From an uncultured Chloroflexota bacterium (lineage in GTDB: Bacteria; Chloroflexota; Limnocylindria; Limnocylindrales; CSP1-4), in contig CAIYQJ010000131.1 in NCBI GenBank assembly GCA_903928275.1, positions 1 to 21,875 of the forward strand: DNA of 21,875 bases, read 5' to 3'. Below are positions 7,467-15,232 of the stretch, piece after piece; the stretch's first letter is position 1; each line of letters starts with the position of its first letter. The notes under the pieces were generated by a model. It did no database searches and was not told the origin of the DNA. It was given only the letters and a program-made list of their open reading frames with translations. The position numbers were made by a program, and so were the translations under genes.

Positions 7467-9088
7467 CGACGACGAAGCCGGCCGGGGCACGCACGGCAGA
7501 GCCGGCCACGGGACGGACGGCGGGGCACACCGCAGAGCCGGCCACGGGACGGACGGCGGGGCACACCGCAGAGCCGGCCACTGGACGGACGGCCGGACAC
7601 GGCCGGCGATCGCGAGCCGTCGTGGTGGGCGCCGGGTTCGGCGGCCTGGCGATCGCGATCCGGCTCCTCGCCGATGGGCACGACGTCACCGTGCTCGAGC
7701 GGCGCGCGACGCTCGGTGGTCGGGCCTCCCGGATCCGCGAGTCAGGGTACACGTGGGACACCGGCCCGTCCCTCATCACGATGCCGTGGCTCTTCGACGA
7801 GCTCTTCCGGATCGGCGGCTCGAGCCTCCACGCGGAGCTCCGGCTCCACGAGCTCGACCCTCTTTACCGGATCGGCTGGACCGGCGACCCCCGCCACTTC
7901 GACTTCACGCGCGACGTCGACGGCCTCCGCCGGGGTGTGGCGGCCTTCGACCCGCACGATGCGGCGAACCTCGACCGGTTCATCGTCGCGACCCGCGCCA
8001 TCCACGAGCGCGCGATCCTGCGGTACGGTCGGGTGCCGTTCACGCGGGCGGTCGACTTCGCCGCGCTCCTGCCCGAGATGGTCCGCCTCGACGCGATCCG
8101 CCCGCTGAGCTCGTTCGTGGGGCGCTACTTCGATGAGCCGCACGTTCGCCAGGTGTTCGACTTCCACTCGCTCTTCATCGGCGGCGACCCGGCGCGCGTC
8201 CCCGCCATCTACGCGGCCCTCGTGTACCTGCAGATCGCCGACGGTGCCTGGTACGCCGAGGGCGGCGTCTTCAGCGTCGTCGAGGCGATGGCGCGCCTCG
8301 TGACGCGCGGCGGCGGGACGATCGTGACCGGGGACGGCGCTGCGGAGGTCGTCCGTGGCGGAGGACGGGTCCGGGCGGTCCGCACGGACTCGGGCGCAGA
8401 GATCCCCGCCGACATCGTGGTCTTCAACGGCGACATCGCCGACCGCGCCGCGCTCGTGCCGGGAGCCCGGGACCGACTCCCGTGGCGCCTGCGCCCGCTC
8501 CGGACGACGATGAGCGCGTACCTCCTCTACCTGGGGACCGACCGCACCTTCCCGCAGCTGCTGCACCACACGCTCGTCGTGGGCGACGACTACGCCGGGT
8601 TCATCCGCGAGGTCACGCGGGACCGGACGCTGCCGACGTCGTTCAACGTGTACATCCACGCGCCGACGCGGACGGAGGCGGCGATGGCCCCGCCCGGCGG
8701 CGATTCGCTGACGGTCCTGCTCCCGGTCGCCAACCTCCGGTCCGGGGACGACTGGACGGCCGTCGCGCCCGTCCTGCGCGAGCGGCTCGTGGACTGGCTC
8801 GAGGGGCCCGCAGGCCTCGCGGGCCTGCGCAGGTCGATCGTCGTGGAGCGGTCGTGGACGCCGCTCACGTTCCGCGACGTGCTCGGTACGGCGGACGGGA
8901 GTGCCTTCGCCGTCGAACCCACGCTGCAGCAGTCCGCCTACTTCCGCCAGCCGAACCGCGATCGCGTCGTCGGCGGCCTCTACTACGTCGGCGGCGCCAC
9001 GCACCCGGGAGCCGGCCTGCCGGGCACGCTCCTGACGGCGGAGGTGACGGCCGGGCTCGTCCGGGACGATGTGCGTGCCGGGCACTGA
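7463..9088 (+). CDS. crtI: Phytoene desaturase (CrtI-type) with N-terminal repeat
   Basis: This FAD-dependent desaturase of 541 residues should convert phytoene to lycopene. The dinucleotide-binding motif VVVGAGFGGLAIA is at 53-65, followed by VLERRATLGGRAS (77-89) and GYTWDTGPSLITMP, typical of bacterial CrtI. The C-terminal signature is YYVGGATHPGAGLPGTLLT (residues 511-529). CrtI proteins usually begin within a few residues of the FAD motif. Here about 50 residues precede it, including three tandem copies of TAEPATGRTAGH (11-22, 23-34, 35-46). The ATG at 7463 overlaps the previous stop (ATGA), which supports this start despite the extension. The frame is also open far upstream, but that part is antiparallel-style Arg/Pro-rich shadow of the preceding gene. 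The next gene starts 20 bases before this one ends. Confidence 0.95.
   Translation: MTTTKPAGARTAEPATGRTAGHTAEPATGRTAGHTAEPATGRTAGHGRRSRAVVVGAGFGGLAIAIRLLADGHDVTVLERRATLGGRASRIRESGYTWDTGPSLITMPWLFDELFRIGGSSLHAELRLHELDPLYRIGWTGDPRHFDFTRDVDGLRRGVAAFDPHDAANLDRFIVATRAIHERAILRYGRVPFTRAVDFAALLPEMVRLDAIRPLSSFVGRYFDEPHVRQVFDFHSLFIGGDPARVPAIYAALVYLQIADGAWYAEGGVFSVVEAMARLVTRGGGTIVTGDGAAEVVRGGGRVRAVRTDSGAEIPADIVVFNGDIADRAALVPGARDRLPWRLRPLRTTMSAYLLYLGTDRTFPQLLHHTLVVGDDYAGFIREVTRDRTLPTSFNVYIHAPTRTEAAMAPPGGDSLTVLLPVANLRSGDDWTAVAPVLRERLVDWLEGPAGLAGLRRSIVVERSWTPLTFRDVLGTADGSAFAVEPTLQQSAYFRQPNRDRVVGGLYYVGGATHPGAGLPGTLLTAEVTAGLVRDDVRAGH
7493..7600 (+). repeat. 36-bp tandem repeat, three copies, within crtI
   Basis: Three in-frame copies of a 36-bp unit lie at 7493-7528, 7529-7564 and 7565-7600. 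Copies one and two differ at one base and copies two and three at three bases. Each encodes TAEPATGRTAGH. The near-identity at DNA level, including synonymous positions, points to recent duplication. Confidence 0.9.
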
Positions 9089-10010
9089 GGTCGGCGCGGA
9101 CGCCTCGACGGCGGTGACGACGCCAGCTCGCGACCCCGCCGTCGAGGCGCTCCTGCCCGAGGCCCGCGCCACGATGCGGCGCGTGGCCCGGACCTTCGCG
9201 ACCGCGGCGCGCCTCCTCCCCCGCGACGTCCGCGAGGACACCGAGCTCCTCTACCTCGTCCTGCGGACCCTCGACGACCTCGTGGACCTGGAGCAGGCCG
9301 GCTCCGCGGACGCCGAGGAGCGCCTCGCGGCCGTGGAGGCCTGGGCGGCCGGGTACGCGAGCGAGCCGGCGACCGGACGGCCGCTGCCCGCGGCCACGCA
9401 GGAGACGCGGATCCTCGACGACCTCGCGCGACGCCACCGGTCGCTGCCGCGGGACGCCGTCGCGGATTTCACGGCGGGGATGCGCCAGGACCTCGCCGGG
9501 CCGCGGATCGAGACGGAGGCGGACCTCGACGCGTACGCCTACCGCGTCGCCGGGACGGTGGGCCGGCTCATGGCGGCACTGCTCGGCGGGGAAGGCCCCG
9601 GCGCGGACGCCGCGGCGCGCGCGCTCGGGGTCGCCATGCAGCGCACGAACGTCATCCGCGACGTCGACGAGGATCTCGCGCGCGGGCGGATCTACCTCCC
9701 GGCCGAGGCGCTCGCCGCGCATGGGGTCGCGCCGGGGACGCTCGCGACCGCGGATCGCCGCGCGCTGCTCCGCGACGAGATCGCCCGTGCGGACGCCGCG
9801 TACGACGCCGGCATGGCCGGGATCCCCCTCCTCCTCCACGGCCGCCGGTCGGTGCGGGCGGCCGCGGTCATGTACCGCGAGATCCTCCGCCAGGTGGAGC
9901 GTGACGGGCTCGGCGCGCGCCGGCCGTGGCGGTCGGTGGTGCCGCGCGGTCGGAAGGCGGTCCTGATCGCCGGCGTGCTCCTGGGACGGGCCGGCCGCGG
10001 CGGCCCGTGA
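9069..10010 (+). CDS. crtB: Phytoene synthase
   Basis: This squalene/phytoene synthase family protein of 313 residues condenses two geranylgeranyl diphosphates to phytoene, the first committed carotenoid step. The first Asp-rich motif is RTLDDLVD (66-73) and the second is NVIRDVDEDLARGRIYLP (194-211), both metal and diphosphate binding. FTAGMRQDL (134-142) and YAYRVAGTVG (156-165) are further family landmarks. It starts at ATG 9069, inside the last 20 bases of crtI. The first 25 residues are a variable leader. The last base of its stop codon is the first base of the next ATG (TGATG). No geranylgeranyl diphosphate synthase gene is seen in the window, so the substrate must come from a gene elsewhere. 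Confidence 0.95.
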   Translation: MCVPGTEVGADASTAVTTPARDPAVEALLPEARATMRRVARTFATAARLLPRDVREDTELLYLVLRTLDDLVDLEQAGSADAEERLAAVEAWAAGYASEPATGRPLPAATQETRILDDLARRHRSLPRDAVADFTAGMRQDLAGPRIETEADLDAYAYRVAGTVGRLMAALLGGEGPGADAAARALGVAMQRTNVIRDVDEDLARGRIYLPAEALAAHGVAPGTLATADRRALLRDEIARADAAYDAGMAGIPLLLHGRRSVRAAAVMYREILRQVERDGLGARRPWRSVVPRGRKAVLIAGVLLGRAGRGGP

Positions 10011-10618
10011 TGCCCGCCCTCGCGTTCCCGTCCGGTGGTCCGGAGGCGGGCCTGCCCGTCGCGCTCGCCCTGCTCTTCATCGGCCTGTGCGCCGGGAGCG
10101 TCCCGACGTCGCTGCTCGTGGGCCGTGCCGTCGGCGTGGACGTCCTCCACTCCGGCGAGGGCAACCCGGGTGCCGCGAACGTCTGGCGTCTCGCCGGCGC
10201 GAGGGCAGGGCTGCTCGCGCTGGCGCTGGACATGGGCCGCGCCATCGTGCCGGGCCTCATCGGGTGGGCCGTCGCCGGCTACTGGGGCGCGGTCTGCGGG
10301 GCGCTGGGCGCGGAGATCGGCGCGGTCCGGCCCATCGTGCCCGGCCTCCAGGGTGGCCGCGGCGTGGGAACGGCCGCCGGCGCCGGCCTCGTCATCGAGC
10401 CGGTGGCGGGCGCGGTGGGCTTCCTCGTCGCCATCGTCGTGGGCGTTGCGACACGCCGCCCCGCGCAGGCGACCGCGGCGGGCTTCGTCGCCTACCCGAT
10501 CGCCTGGGTCGTCCTCGGCGTCCGTTCGCTCGAGACGCTCGCGCCCATGGCAGGCGCGGGGCTCGTGGCGCTCGTCGCCGTCGCGCGCTGGGCCGCGACG
10601 CGTGCCCGCCGCGGCTGA
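10010..10618 (+). CDS. PlsY-like membrane acyltransferase, divergent
   Basis: This polytopic membrane protein of 202 residues is related to PlsY, which transfers an acyl group from acyl phosphate to glycerol-3-phosphate. Family motifs are GSVPTSLLVGR (29-39), SGEGNPGAANVWRLAG (48-63), LALDMGRAIVPG (71-82) and QGGRGVGTAAG (114-124). Aligned by eye with E. coli PlsY, the conserved His of the LGH segment is replaced by Ala (A105), the Lys after the first Asp by Arg (R77), and GGKGVAT by GGRGVGT. It is the last gene of the carotenoid operon, joined to crtB by TGATG. It may be a PlsY paralogue of altered substrate, for example acylating the carotenoid glycoside, or a weak or inactive relative. The family call is good; the function is not known. 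Confidence 0.75.
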   Translation: MPALAFPSGGPEAGLPVALALLFIGLCAGSVPTSLLVGRAVGVDVLHSGEGNPGAANVWRLAGARAGLLALALDMGRAIVPGLIGWAVAGYWGAVCGALGAEIGAVRPIVPGLQGGRGVGTAAGAGLVIEPVAGAVGFLVAIVVGVATRRPAQATAAGFVAYPIAWVVLGVRSLETLAPMAGAGLVALVAVARWAATRARRG

Positions 10619-10634
10619 CCGCTAGCGCGCGGGC
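10604..10634. terminator. Possible bidirectional hairpin between convergent genes
   Basis: GCCCGCCGC (10604-10612) can pair with GCGCGCGGGC (10625-10634) with one bulged base. The 12-base loop contains both convergent stop codons (TGA 10616-10618 and, on the minus strand, TAG 10622-10624). There is no T-run, so intrinsic termination is uncertain in this GC-rich context. Confidence 0.35.
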
Positions 10635-12337
10635 GTCACCCACCGCGGCAGCTCCGCGGCGAGCGTCGCGAGCGGCAGCGAGCCGTGCCCGAGGAGCGCG
10701 TCGTGGAAGCCGCGCAGGTCGAACGCAGCGCCGTCCCGCAGCGTGAGCTCCCTGCGGAGGCGCTCGATCTCGCGCTGGCCCACCTTGTACGTCAGCGCCT
10801 GGGCCGGCCACGTGATGTAGCGGTCAGTCTCGATGAGCGCGTCCGTGTCGCCGAGGCCGGCGCCCCGGAGCGTCTCGATCGACCGCTCGCGCGGCCAGCG
10901 GAGCGCGTGCATCCCCGTGTCCACGACGAGCCGGGCCGCCCGCCATGCCTGGGCATCGAGCATCCCGAACCGCTCCGCCTCGTCCCGGAAGAGCCCCAGC
11001 TCGTCGGCGAGCCGCTCGCTGTACAGGCCCCAGCCCTCCACGTACGCGCCGCCGACCAGGCGCGATCCGAGCCGGCGGAACGTGCCGAGCGACGGGTGCT
11101 CCATCTCGAGCGTGATCTGGAAGTGGTGGCCGGGGACCGCCTCGTGGTACGTGGTGGTCGCGAGCTTGTGGTACGTGCGGCTCGGCAGGTCGTACGTGTT
11201 CGCGTAGTAGATGCCCGGCCGCGACCCGTCGACCGCCGGCGGGTAGTAATACGCGAACGGCGCGTCCTTCTCCTTGTACGGCTCCACGGCCTTCACGACG
11301 ACGCCGGCACGCGGGAGCCGCCCGAACGCGCGCGGGGCCGCCTCCATCGCCCGGGCGATGTCCTCCGTGGCGCGGGCGAGCAGAGCCTCGGGGGACGTGG
11401 GGATGTTCGCCGGGTCCGCGACGAGTGCCGCGCGGTAGGCGGCCGTGTCGTCCCCGAAGCCGGCGGCCCGCGTGATGGCACGACGTTCGCCCTCGATCGC
11501 CTCGAGCTCACCGAGGCCCACGCGGTGCAGGTCGCCCGGATCGAGGTCGAGCGTGGTCCAGGCGCGGATCTGGGTCCCGTACAGCGCGTCGCCGTCCGGC
11601 GCCGACCACAGCCCCGGGTCCGTTCGCGTGGCGGCGAGGTACGTGTCGCGCAGGACGCGGAGGAACTCGGCGTCGGCCGGCCGCACCACGTCGCGCACGG
11701 CCGCCGCGATCGCCTCCCGGTCGGCCTCGCGGGCGACCTTGGCCATCTCGACGAGCGGGTAGGCCTCGGCCGGAGCGGCGAGGATCCGCTCCAGCTGCGC
11801 CACCACGCGCTCGGCCACGATGCGGGGAGCGGTGAGGCCCCGGTCGATCCCCTCGCGGAGGAGGTCGGTGTTCGCGGCCATGAACGGGCCGTAGGCGCGG
11901 ATGCGGGCGAGGAGCTTCTCCAGGCGCTCGGGCGTGTCCGCCGGCTGGAACGCGGCGATCGTCGGGAGGAGTGTCTGCGGGCCCTCCATCTGGTCGACGA
12001 CCTTGAGGACGTCGATGCGCTGCGCCTGCTGCTCCAGCCCGATGTCCGCGACGATCCGGAGCATGTCGCGCGTGATCCGCGGCTCGGTGGAGAGCGCGTC
12101 GGGGTCGATCGCGTCCACCTCGGCGAGCGTCCGTTCCAGGACGGCGCGCATCCGCGCCCGGCCGGCCGCGCTCGGGTCCTCGAGACGATCCCCGTAGCGC
12201 TCGTCGCCGTAGGCGGTCGCGGTGGTGGGACTCAGCACGAGGACGTCTTCCCAGAACCGGTCCGCGATCGCGTCCACCGCCGCGTCGGCGTCCCCCGCCG
12301 GATGCGCTCCGGCCGTGTCGTCACCCGCCATCGTCAC
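10622..12337 (-). CDS. DUF885-family zinc metallopeptidase-like protein
   Basis: This protein of 571 residues belongs to the DUF885 family of largely alpha-helical, probably zinc-dependent peptidases or hydrolases. The key motif is YHEAVPGHHFQ (397-407), which contains an HExxxGHH-like metal site. YVEGWGLYSERLADELG (432-448) probably supplies a further metal-ligand glutamate, and YYANTYDLPSRTYHK precedes the site. No signal peptide is visible, so it is likely cytoplasmic. An AGGAGG lies five bases before the GTG at 12337 and eleven before an in-frame ATG at 12331; either could be the start. The gene ends three bases from the convergent carotenoid operon. It follows the pseudo-methylase gene by 24 bases and is probably co-transcribed with it. 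Substrates of the family are poorly defined. Confidence 0.9.
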   Translation of the reverse strand: MTMAGDDTAGAHPAGDADAAVDAIADRFWEDVLVLSPTTATAYGDERYGDRLEDPSAAGRARMRAVLERTLAEVDAIDPDALSTEPRITRDMLRIVADIGLEQQAQRIDVLKVVDQMEGPQTLLPTIAAFQPADTPERLEKLLARIRAYGPFMAANTDLLREGIDRGLTAPRIVAERVVAQLERILAAPAEAYPLVEMAKVAREADREAIAAAVRDVVRPADAEFLRVLRDTYLAATRTDPGLWSAPDGDALYGTQIRAWTTLDLDPGDLHRVGLGELEAIEGERRAITRAAGFGDDTAAYRAALVADPANIPTSPEALLARATEDIARAMEAAPRAFGRLPRAGVVVKAVEPYKEKDAPFAYYYPPAVDGSRPGIYYANTYDLPSRTYHKLATTTYHEAVPGHHFQITLEMEHPSLGTFRRLGSRLVGGAYVEGWGLYSERLADELGLFRDEAERFGMLDAQAWRAARLVVDTGMHALRWPRERSIETLRGAGLGDTDALIETDRYITWPAQALTYKVGQREIERLRRELTLRDGAAFDLRGFHDALLGHGSLPLATLAAELPRWVTPAR

Positions 12338-12361
12338 GATGTCCTCCTCGGCCGCCGGGGA

Positions 12362-15226
12362 TCACGACTCGAACAGCGGCATCTGCTCCCCGCCGCGGTC
12401 GACGTCCGGGTCGAGTCCCAGCGCCGGCTCGAGGTCAGGGAGCGTCACGGTCTCGCGCGCCACGAGCGCGCGGAGCTGGTCCCACTTGAGTATGTGCCAG
12501 TTCCCCTGCTCCATCGCCCGGCGGAGCAGCGGCGACCGCGCGAGCTTCTCACGGAGCAGCTCCGTGCGCTCCGGTGCGACGACGAGGAACCGCACGACCT
12601 GGTCCGTCGTGGGGATCCGGGCGTGTCGCCGGAGGAGCGTCTCGCCGAGCATCGCCGTCCACTCCACCTCGAAGAGGAACGTGGCGCGCTGCCGGATGTA
12701 CCAGATCACGTCGACCTGCTCGAGCTCCTCGGCGGGACCGCGCCCGATGAGCGGGAGATACGTGCCGACCTCGCGCTCGTCGAGCCATTCGACCAGCTGG
12801 TGGGAGCCCACCCGGCGGGTCTGCTCGCGCGGCGCGATCCAGGCGCGCATCCCCAGGCGATGGCCGAGCTCCACGAGCGTGGCGACGATCCGCGCGTGAT
12901 CCTCCGACCTCCGCGCGAGGTCGTCCGACGCGACGAGTGCCTCCGGCGTGCTCGCGGCGCCGCGGTAGCTCTCGAGGCAGGCCCGGACGTACGCGTCGTC
13001 CGGGGCGTCCGGCCCGGTGAAGAGGGACGCGATGCGGTCGTGGAACGCGGACTCGGAGACGCGGCTGGCGGTGGCGAGGAGGCTGAAGACGGCCCACTCC
13101 ACCCGATCGGAGAGCGGGAGCGCGCACGCGTCCTGGTCGTCCACCTGCGCGAGCCACCAGCGGCCGGGCTCGATCTCGGTCAGCCGCCGGTTCGTCGGGC
13201 GCTGGAGCTCGTCGCGGATGATGCCCAGGAGGACCTCCACCCGGTCCTGCGCGACCGAGACGCCGCCGGACACGGCGACCGCCTCGGAGCGAGCCGCCGC
13301 CGCGCTGCCCTGGTCGCGGCTCCCGGATGCGGTCGCACGGCCTCCCGCGTCGCCCGCCGCACCGGGACCGCCGTCGTCGGTGGCACCGTGGGCACGGCTC
13401 CGACCTCGACCGTTCCCCGGGGCACGCCGGCTGCGCGCCCGATCGTCGGTGGGCTCGAGCGGCTCCGCGGGCGCGGGCAGGGCGGCATCGTCGTCCGGGC
13501 CCATCTCCGGCGTCGACGACACGAACCGTCGAAGCTGGCCGGTCCGGTCGAGGCCGAGGAGGATCTCGCCGAGCAGCCGTTCCTCGCCGGCAGGCTCCCC
13601 GCGCGCCTGGAGCACCTCGACCGCGGTCTCGGTCACCGTCCGCGCGGCCTCGGCGGCGGAGAACGGGCCGCGCTCGACGCGCTCGGGCTCGACCGGCGCG
13701 GGGCGGGCCCGGGGTCCGGAGGCGTCGAACGACCGCGTCGCGAGCGGTGGCAGCGCGCGGTTCGCGTACGTCCGGGCGGCGGAGACGGCGGGAGCACCGG
13801 GCGCCGAGAGCTCGATCCACGTCGGACCCGGCTCGCCCGCCTCCGGTAGATGTGTCGCAACGAGGCGGTAGCCGGCCGAGACCCCGCCGAGCACCGCCGC
13901 GACGACCCCCTCCGCGCCGCCGTCGCCATCGACGAGGATGACCGCGTGCGCATCCGCGGCCGCGAGGGGCGCCGCGGCCGTGAGCGATCGCCGGAGCGCA
14001 GCGGACTGCCACGACCACGACGGGCGGATGGACGTGCCGAACAGCGGCTCGAGGGGCAGCGAGGCCGCGGCGTCGCGGCCCATCACCCATGCGGTGAGGT
14101 AGTACGCGAGCGACAGGCGGTCCTGGGTCCAACGGAGCGGCAGCTGGCCGAGCACGAGCCGGATCCGTCGCCGCAGGTCGGTGGATCGCACCTCAGCGAC
14201 CTCGTCGGCGAGCGCACGGAAGCCCGCCGGCGACCCCAGTCGCACCACTGCGGTCGTCATCCCCTCGCCGAGGCTGAGGATGTCCTCGGACGTGCGCGCC
14301 TGGACCGCGCCGAGCGGGTCCGCCTCGAGCGCCTGGATGAACGCGCGGACGGCGCGATAGCCGTCCTCGAACGCGACCCACGGATTGCGCTCCCGCCACT
14401 CGGCGAGCGCGGGCGGCCTGGCGCGCGCGCCGGCGATCCGGAGCGCCCCGATCCGGCCCTGCGAGGCGGCGAGGCGGCTCGCCGGGAGGATCGCCTCCGC
14501 GAGCGCGAGGCGGAGCGCGGCCTCCACCTGCGGCGCGCGGAGGTCCGTCTCGATCCGCTGGAGGATCGCCTGGAGGTAGACGAGCTGGCGCGGCGTCTGC
14601 AGGTCCACGAGGTCGTCCGCGAGGCTCTCGCGGCCGTCGAGGAGGGGGAACCGGTCGCGGATCTCGCGCCGTGGGGCGGTGACGTCGAGGTCGACGGTGG
14701 CGCGCTCGATGTCGGCCTCGTCGACCGGCGCATGGCGAAGCTCCGGCCCGCCCTGCTGGGCTCGGCAGGTGGGGCAGCGGTAGCTCTTGCGCGTCGGCCG
14801 GGGCCGGCCGTCCGCTCCCGCGGACCACGTGAGCTCCTCGGCGGCCACGGACCGGCCGCATGTCGCGCAGCGCGAGGCGAAGAGCTCCGAGAGAGAGACC
14901 TTCAGGCTCGACTGCCCGCGCGGCGCGGCGGCGATCGCCTGGAACGCGGCGTCGAGGTGGCGGATGTCCGGCGGCCGGAGGACGACGTCCGCGAGGAGCC
15001 GCGTGAGCGGCATCGATTCGACGGTGACCGCCCGCCGCTGGCGCGAGACCGCGGCACGCGCCACCCACCCTCCGCGCCCGTGAAGGTCGAGGACGACGTC
15101 ACCCGTCCCGGAGGCGGCGTCGATCCGGGCGGCGATGTCTCGCGGGTCCGGGCGCGGAGCAAGCCGCTGGAAGACCGAGAGCGTCGCGACCTGGTCGCCG
15201 CGCCTGGATGGGTCGCGCGGGCTCAC
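12362..15226 (-). CDS. DNA-methylase-like protein fused to PD-(D/E)XK-like nuclease domain
   Basis: The protein has 954 residues. Residues 30-300 follow the plan of zinc-containing DNA methylases (DUF1156-like): a motif-I-like VVLDLHGRGGW (44-54), an acidic residue E70 after the next strand, two CxxC pairs (C120/C123, C151/C154), TPRQL (211-215) and a helical stretch. Where such enzymes carry DPPY or NPPY, the best-placed segment reads LVDGDGG (431-437), so methyl transfer is doubtful. Residues 570-655 are a Ser/Gly/Arg/Asp-rich linker. Residues 775-920 resemble a restriction-endonuclease-like domain: LGMRAWIAPRE (791-801), EQVDVIW (836-842; D839) and FLFEVEWT (850-857; E853, E855), then FLVVAPERTELLREKL. 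The catalytic lysine is not obvious. GTG 15226 lies six bases after the upstream stop with GGAG before it. Family assignment is from remembered motif order; a role in DNA restriction or processing is inference. Confidence 0.7.
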   Translation of the reverse strand: MSPRDPSRRGDQVATLSVFQRLAPRPDPRDIAARIDAASGTGDVVLDLHGRGGWVARAAVSRQRRAVTVESMPLTRLLADVVLRPPDIRHLDAAFQAIAAAPRGQSSLKVSLSELFASRCATCGRSVAAEELTWSAGADGRPRPTRKSYRCPTCRAQQGGPELRHAPVDEADIERATVDLDVTAPRREIRDRFPLLDGRESLADDLVDLQTPRQLVYLQAILQRIETDLRAPQVEAALRLALAEAILPASRLAASQGRIGALRIAGARARPPALAEWRERNPWVAFEDGYRAVRAFIQALEADPLGAVQARTSEDILSLGEGMTTAVVRLGSPAGFRALADEVAEVRSTDLRRRIRLVLGQLPLRWTQDRLSLAYYLTAWVMGRDAAASLPLEPLFGTSIRPSWSWQSAALRRSLTAAAPLAAADAHAVILVDGDGGAEGVVAAVLGGVSAGYRLVATHLPEAGEPGPTWIELSAPGAPAVSAARTYANRALPPLATRSFDASGPRARPAPVEPERVERGPFSAAEAARTVTETAVEVLQARGEPAGEERLLGEILLGLDRTGQLRRFVSSTPEMGPDDDAALPAPAEPLEPTDDRARSRRAPGNGRGRSRAHGATDDGGPGAAGDAGGRATASGSRDQGSAAAARSEAVAVSGGVSVAQDRVEVLLGIIRDELQRPTNRRLTEIEPGRWWLAQVDDQDACALPLSDRVEWAVFSLLATASRVSESAFHDRIASLFTGPDAPDDAYVRACLESYRGAASTPEALVASDDLARRSEDHARIVATLVELGHRLGMRAWIAPREQTRRVGSHQLVEWLDEREVGTYLPLIGRGPAEELEQVDVIWYIRQRATFLFEVEWTAMLGETLLRRHARIPTTDQVVRFLVVAPERTELLREKLARSPLLRRAMEQGNWHILKWDQLRALVARETVTLPDLEPALGLDPDVDRGGEQMPLFES

Positions 15227-15232
15227 CGGCTC

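Noticed and set aside
7493..7600. CRISPR-like array
   Set aside because: The repeats are contiguous without spacers and are in-frame coding sequence.
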